Source of the DNA: Moraxellaceae bacterium | Lineage (GTDB): Bacteria > Pseudomonadota > Gammaproteobacteria > Burkholderiales > Rhodocyclaceae | Assembly: GCA_031119205.1 (NCBI GenBank) | Contig: JAVHYF010000021.1 | Span: 1-64,000 of the forward strand | Length of the DNA: 64,000 bases | Reading direction: 5' to 3' | Shown: positions 60,184-64,000 of the stretch, piece after piece | Layout of the letters: every line of letters starts with the position of its first letter | How positions within the stretch are numbered: position 1 is the first letter of the stretch | Notes under the pieces: generated by a model | What the model was told of the DNA's origin: nothing | The model's input: only the letters and a program-made list of their open reading frames with translations | Database searches by the model: none | Made by a program: the position numbers and the translations under genes

Positions 60184-62138
60184 CAGTGCTTCCTTGCTGC
60201 GAGATAGTTCAGGGGACCGCCGGTAAAGGGCGCGAAGCCCGTTCCGAAGATCACGCCCGCGTCAGCGAGTTCCGCGTCGGCCACCACGCCTTCGGCGACC
60301 AGTCGTTGCGTCGCTTCCAGCAGCGGGCGGATCATGCGGTCGGCAAGGCCTGCGGGAACCTGCGCGGCAGACTGCTTCTGTGGCTTGCCGTCCTGCCACA
60401 CGTAGAAGCCCTCGCCGGTCTTCTTGCCGAGCTTGCCGGCGTCGAACAGCGCCTGCAGGCGTCGCGGCGGTGCTGCGGCATCGGTCAGTCCCTTGCCGGC
60501 AGCCATGGCGACATCGAGTCCCACGGTGTCGGCGAGTTCGATCGGCCCCATCGGCATGCCGAACGCCAGCGCGGCTTCGTCCACCACTTCCGGCGCGATG
60601 CCTTCATCCACGCAGCGCATCGCCTCCAGCAGGTAGGGGCCGAGCACCGCATTGACGAGGAAGCCGGGCGCGCTCTTCACTGGTAGAGGCAGCTTGTCCA
60701 GCTTGTGCACGAAGCTGGTGGCACGCGTGACCTGGATGTCGTCGCTGTGCGCCCCACGCACCACTTCCACCAGCGGCATCTTCGCCACCGGGTTGAAGAA
60801 GTGGATGCCGACCAGTCGCTGCGGCTGTTCCATCGCCTGGGCGATGTCCTCCAGCTTCAGGCTGGAGGTGTTGCTGGCCAGTACCGCGTCGGGTTTTGCA
60901 CGTTGCTCGATGTCGCGGAACAGCGCCTGCTTGGCTTCGAGGTTTTCGTAGATCGCTTCGATGATGACGTCGGCCTGCGCCACGCCACCGCCACCCGGAT
61001 CGGCGATCAGACGGTCCAGCGCAAAGCGCACTTCGCGCTTGTCGTTGCGCCACTTCTTGCCGAAGCCTTCGGCGGCACGCGCGATCGCCGGGGCGATGCG
61101 TTCCACCGTCTGGTCCTGCAGCGTCACCGTCATGCCACGTTGTACGCACCAGGCAGCGATGTCGCCGCCCATCACGCCAGCGCCGATCACATGCACGTGA
61201 CGTGGCTTGAAGTCGGCGATCTCCTGCTTGCCCAGCGCCTTCAGGCGTTGCTGCAGGAAGAACACGCGGATCAGGTTGCGCGCGGTGCCCTGCTCGAAGA
61301 TGGACTGCAGCGAGCTCGGATCGCTTGCCGGCATCCGCAGCCAATCGCCGTCGTAACGCTGCCAGGTGTCGATGATCGCGTAGGGCGCCGGGTAGTGTTC
61401 GCGGCGTGCGCGCTTCGCGACCTGCTTGCGTGCACCACTGGCGACGACGAACTTCAGCGGACCGTTGAGCAGGCGTTGCAGCAGCGGCGGGCGATGTGCC
61501 GGCGCGCTGGACAGCACCACGTTGCGCGCGGCGGCTTCCATCACGCGTGGCGGCACGGCTTCGTCCACCAGACCCATCTTCTTCGCGCGGCGCGCGTCGA
61601 TGCCCTTGCCGGTCAGCATCATGTCCATGGCCGCCGCCGGGCCGACCAGGCGCGGCAGGCGCTTCATGCCGCCCCAGCCGGGCACGATGCCGAGCATTAC
61701 TTCCGGCAGCGACAGACGCGTGCCCGGTTCATCCACCGCGATGCGGTAGCGGCAGGCCAGCGACAGTTCCAGCCCGCCGCCCATGCAGTGGCCGCGGATC
61801 AGCGCCAGGGTGGGGAAGGGCACGGCTTCCAGGCGGTCAAACAGCGCATTGTTGCGACGGATGATGTCGGCGATGCCTTCCATCGTCTCGATGCGGGTGT
61901 ACTCCTCCAGGTCGGCGCCGGCGATGTAGCCCGCGCTCTTGCCGGAAAGGATGACGAGCCCCTTGGGGGGCTGTGCGTTCAGCTGGTCGAGGATCAGGCC
62001 GAATTCGCGCAGCACCTCGCTGCCCAGGGTGTTGGCGCCGCTGTCGGCGACATCGATGGCGGCCCAGGCGATGCCTGCGGCGTCGCGGTCCAGGTGCCAG
62101 TGGCGCATCGCGGTGTTCATGGTGGTCGTCGTGTTCAT
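60183..62138 (-). CDS. fadJ: Enoyl-CoA hydratase/3-hydroxyacyl-CoA dehydrogenase (FadJ-type)
   Basis: The 651-residue protein has the crotonase domain first (RGHCMGGGLELSLACRYRIA near 117-136; LPEVMLGIVPGWGGMKR near 147) and then the NAD-dependent dehydrogenase (HVIGAGVMGGDIAAWC near 316-331; HFFNPVAKMPLVEVV near 452). This is the FadB/FadJ order. The start at 62138 overlaps the fadI stop codon by one base. An upstream in-frame extension lies inside fadI and is not real. Confidence 0.94.
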   Translation of the reverse strand: MNTTTTMNTAMRHWHLDRDAAGIAWAAIDVADSGANTLGSEVLREFGLILDQLNAQPPKGLVILSGKSAGYIAGADLEEYTRIETMEGIADIIRRNNALFDRLEAVPFPTLALIRGHCMGGGLELSLACRYRIAVDEPGTRLSLPEVMLGIVPGWGGMKRLPRLVGPAAAMDMMLTGKGIDARRAKKMGLVDEAVPPRVMEAAARNVVLSSAPAHRPPLLQRLLNGPLKFVVASGARKQVAKRARREHYPAPYAIIDTWQRYDGDWLRMPASDPSSLQSIFEQGTARNLIRVFFLQQRLKALGKQEIADFKPRHVHVIGAGVMGGDIAAWCVQRGMTVTLQDQTVERIAPAIARAAEGFGKKWRNDKREVRFALDRLIADPGGGGVAQADVIIEAIYENLEAKQALFRDIEQRAKPDAVLASNTSSLKLEDIAQAMEQPQRLVGIHFFNPVAKMPLVEVVRGAHSDDIQVTRATSFVHKLDKLPLPVKSAPGFLVNAVLGPYLLEAMRCVDEGIAPEVVDEAALAFGMPMGPIELADTVGLDVAMAAGKGLTDAAAPPRRLQALFDAGKLGKKTGEGFYVWQDGKPQKQSAAQVPAGLADRMIRPLLEATQRLVAEGVVADAELADAGVIFGTGFAPFTGGPLNYLAARKH

Positions 62139-63439
62139 CACAGGGCCTCCACCAGCATGGCGCCGCCCTGGCCGCCACCGATGCAGATGCTGGCGATGCC
62201 GCGGCGTCCGGCCGGGTTGCCTTCGCCACGCCGCAGGATGTGCAGCAGGTGCAGCACGATGCGCGCGCCGCTGGCACCCACCGGGTGGCCCATGGCGATC
62301 GCACCGCCGTCGATGTTCAGTTTCTTCATGTCCAGCGTGCCGAGCGCACCGGCCTGGCCGAGCTGTTCGCGGCAGTAGTCCGCGTCTTCCCAGGCACGCA
62401 GGCAACCGAGCACCTGCGCGGCGAAGGCCTCGTTGATCTCCCAGGCATCCAGGTCGTTGAGGCCCAGACCATGGCGTTCGAGGATGGGCGTGGCGGCGTG
62501 CACCGGGCCGAGGCCCATCTGCTCCGGCGCGAGGCCGGCCCACTGCGCGTCACGGATGACGCCGAGCGGTTGCACGCCGAGTGCTTCCACCGCTTCTTCC
62601 GAGGCGAGGATGGTCCACGCCGCGCCGTCGGTGACCTGCGAGCTGTTGCCGGCGGTGATCTTGCCGTGGCGCTTGTCGAAGACGGGGCGCGGCTTGGCGA
62701 GATTGGGCATGGAGGCGTCGCGGCGCAGGCCGTCGTCCTCCGCGTACACCTTTCCCTTGGCGTCGATCAGCGGCACCAGTTCGGCCTTGAAGTCGCCCGA
62801 GTCATGTGCGGCGGCCACGCGCTGGTGGCTGCGTACGGCGAACTCGTCCATCTGCTCGCGCGTGATGCCGAAGCGCCAGGCGAGGTTCTCCGCGGTCTGG
62901 CCCATCATCAGACCGACCACCGGATCGGTCAGGCCCTTGACGATGCCGATCACCGGCGAGAAGAGGAAGCCGGGCCTGATCTGGCTGAGCGCGGCGATGC
63001 GCTGCCCCAGCGTCTTCGCCGCGCTGAGGCGGGACAGCCAGCGCACGGCTGCGTCATTGAACAGGATCGGCGCGCGCGACAGCGCGTCGACGCCACCGGC
63101 CATCACCAGATGCGAGCGGCCGGCCTGGATGTTGGTCAGTGCGGAGTCGATGGCCTGCATGCCGGAAGCGCAGTTGCGCATCACCGTCCAGCCCGGTACC
63201 TGGAGGCCGCAACCCATGCGCAGCGCCACCACGCGACCGATGTTCACTTCGTCCGGCGAGGGCGAGGCGCAGCCGAGGATGACTTCATCCAGTTGCTCGG
63301 GCGTGAACTTCTGGCGCGACAGCAGCGCGCGACCGGTGATGGTGGCGATGTCGGACGCCGAGAACGGCCCCGGCGCATTCTTCGCCTTGAGGAAAGGCGA
63401 GCGCGCACCATCGATGACGTAGACCGGTTTGAACGCCAT
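62138..63439 (-). CDS. fadI: Acetyl-CoA acyltransferase (FadI-type thiolase)
   Basis: The 433-residue thiolase has the catalytic cysteine in VMRNCASGMQAIDS (near 87-100), the histidine in GGAIAMGHPVGASGAR (near 385), and the C-terminal SICIGGGQGGAML. It is longer than the FadA-type gene in this locus and pairs with fadJ, which it overlaps by one base (TGATG). The start ATG (63439) is two bases after the fadE stop codon. Confidence 0.95.
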   Translation of the reverse strand: MAFKPVYVIDGARSPFLKAKNAPGPFSASDIATITGRALLSRQKFTPEQLDEVILGCASPSPDEVNIGRVVALRMGCGLQVPGWTVMRNCASGMQAIDSALTNIQAGRSHLVMAGGVDALSRAPILFNDAAVRWLSRLSAAKTLGQRIAALSQIRPGFLFSPVIGIVKGLTDPVVGLMMGQTAENLAWRFGITREQMDEFAVRSHQRVAAAHDSGDFKAELVPLIDAKGKVYAEDDGLRRDASMPNLAKPRPVFDKRHGKITAGNSSQVTDGAAWTILASEEAVEALGVQPLGVIRDAQWAGLAPEQMGLGPVHAATPILERHGLGLNDLDAWEINEAFAAQVLGCLRAWEDADYCREQLGQAGALGTLDMKKLNIDGGAIAMGHPVGASGARIVLHLLHILRRGEGNPAGRRGIASICIGGGQGGAMLVEAL

Positions 63440-63441
63440 GC

Positions 63442-64000
63442 TCAGGCCACCGCCTTGCTGTTGCCACGCACGTGCAGCACGTCGCCGATGTCTTCGCCGC
63501 GCACGTGTGCATTGGCGTCGCCGATGCCGAAATCCTGCGGGAAGTCGTCGACGCGGATGACCTTCTGGCGCAGCGCTTCGCGACGCTCCAGCACGGCCTT
63601 GTCCTGCGCGTTGATGATGCCCTTGGCGAGTGCTTCGTCCAGCGCGGCGTCACCACGTGAGGTGAGTTGCTTCGCCTTCTGCGCGGCGCGAACTTTCGCA
63701 TCGACGCTTTCAGCGGCCACGGCGGCGAGCAGGGCGGCTTCCAGCACGCCGACCGCGTCTTCCTCGTCAGCCGGCGCGTAGCTGTTGGCTACCAGACGGT
63801 CGCGTGCCGGACCCGGCTCGATGAGGATGCGCGCGACTTCGTGGCCGAGGCGGTCGGAGGGCACCACGTAGGGGCGACCGAAGGGGAAGATCATCAGGTG
63901 CAGCACGGTCGACACGAACTTGTTCGGGAAGTTGGAGATGACACCCTCGAAGGCGTTCTGCGCCTTGAACATCGCATCCCAGATCGACCAGTGCAGCAGC
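63442..64000 (-). CDS. fadE: Acyl-CoA dehydrogenase FadE, C-terminal part (partial)
   Basis: The frame is open to the window edge, so only the C-terminal 185 or so residues are visible. They match the C-terminal extension of FadE-type acyl-CoA dehydrogenases: LLHWSIWDAMFKAQNAF, FPNKFVSTVLHLMIFPFGR, and a helical tail. FadE makes the trans-2-enoyl-CoA that FadJ hydrates. Its stop codon is two bases before fadI, so it is the first gene of the fadE-fadI-fadJ-thioesterase operon. An internal ATG (63972) is not a start. Confidence 0.9.
   Translation of the reverse strand, partial: LLHWSIWDAMFKAQNAFEGVISNFPNKFVSTVLHLMIFPFGRPYVVPSDRLGHEVARILIEPGPARDRLVANSYAPADEEDAVGVLEAALLAAVAAESVDAKVRAAQKAKQLTSRGDAALDEALAKGIINAQDKAVLERREALRQKVIRVDDFPQDFGIGDANAHVRGEDIGDVLHVRGNSKAVA

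Noticed and set aside
61973-63781. A roughly 600-codon plus-strand frame opposite fadI/fadJ
   Set aside because: It shows no recognisable domain and covers genes with intact catalytic motifs; it is a shadow of codon bias.

Overview
The window looks like a chromosomal segment of a free-living, aerobic, GC-rich betaproteobacterium, most likely in the Rhodocyclales/Zoogloeaceae area. This placement is inference. It rests on high-GC codon use, a tRNA-Ala(CGC), a cyo quinol oxidase under an FNR/ANR-type box, a PEP-CTERM (exosortase) surface protein beside a PrsT-type TPR protein, secreted pectate lyases, and gene families typical of that group. I see no prophage, insertion sequence, rRNA operon or CRISPR array.

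Layout. 1-4 kb: cyoABCD on the minus strand, divergent from an MHS-type transporter at 4.06-5.42 kb, with an FNR-like box between them. 5.5-11.4 kb: amtB with a sigma-54 promoter and an NtrC-like site, and upstream on the same strand a signalling set of chemoreceptor, NIT-like protein and PAS-GGDEF-EAL protein. 11.6-16.3 kb: a 44-codon ORF with a strong Shine-Dalgarno, a DUF4124 protein, and two AEC-transporter paralogues flanking ybaK and pldA. 16.5-20.5 kb: a PL3 pectate lyase with a polyserine linker, then a GtrA/GtrB-type glycosyl-transfer operon. 20.7-26.8 kb: rhlE with a long leader, and gltIJKL followed by an asparaginase gene. 27-31.2 kb: a PrsT-type TPR protein, a PEP-CTERM protein behind a sigma-54 promoter, and tRNA-Ala.

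31.3-41.2 kb is mostly housekeeping: an orphan TRAP binding protein, a LysR regulator divergent from an azoreductase, pirin, ferredoxin-NADP reductase, Sua5, purK, purE, folD, an AI-2E family permease and a PLDc_N miniprotein. 41.3-45.1 kb is a compact stress/envelope cluster: a ferritin-like protein, an entericidin lipoprotein, a CHASE3 histidine kinase, two response regulators and a DUF1328 membrane peptide. An RcsB/NarL-like dyad lies upstream of the regulator operon. 45.4-54.5 kb holds an HDOD protein, a solute-binding-like protein, recG, a PL1 pectate lyase, ridA, an orphan fliW, a SPOR protein, a DUF2802 protein and a YdcF-type protein.

54.6-64 kb is a minus-strand fatty-acid oxidation locus: fadE (partial), fadI, fadJ and thioesterase, coupled by TGATG overlaps, then fadL, a reversed-domain-order FadB-like enzyme and a FadA-type thiolase. 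A 100-bp inverted-repeat element lies between the last two. The pieces suggest a soil, freshwater or sludge organism that scavenges amino acids, ammonium, fatty acids and pectin, and makes an exosortase-processed extracellular matrix.
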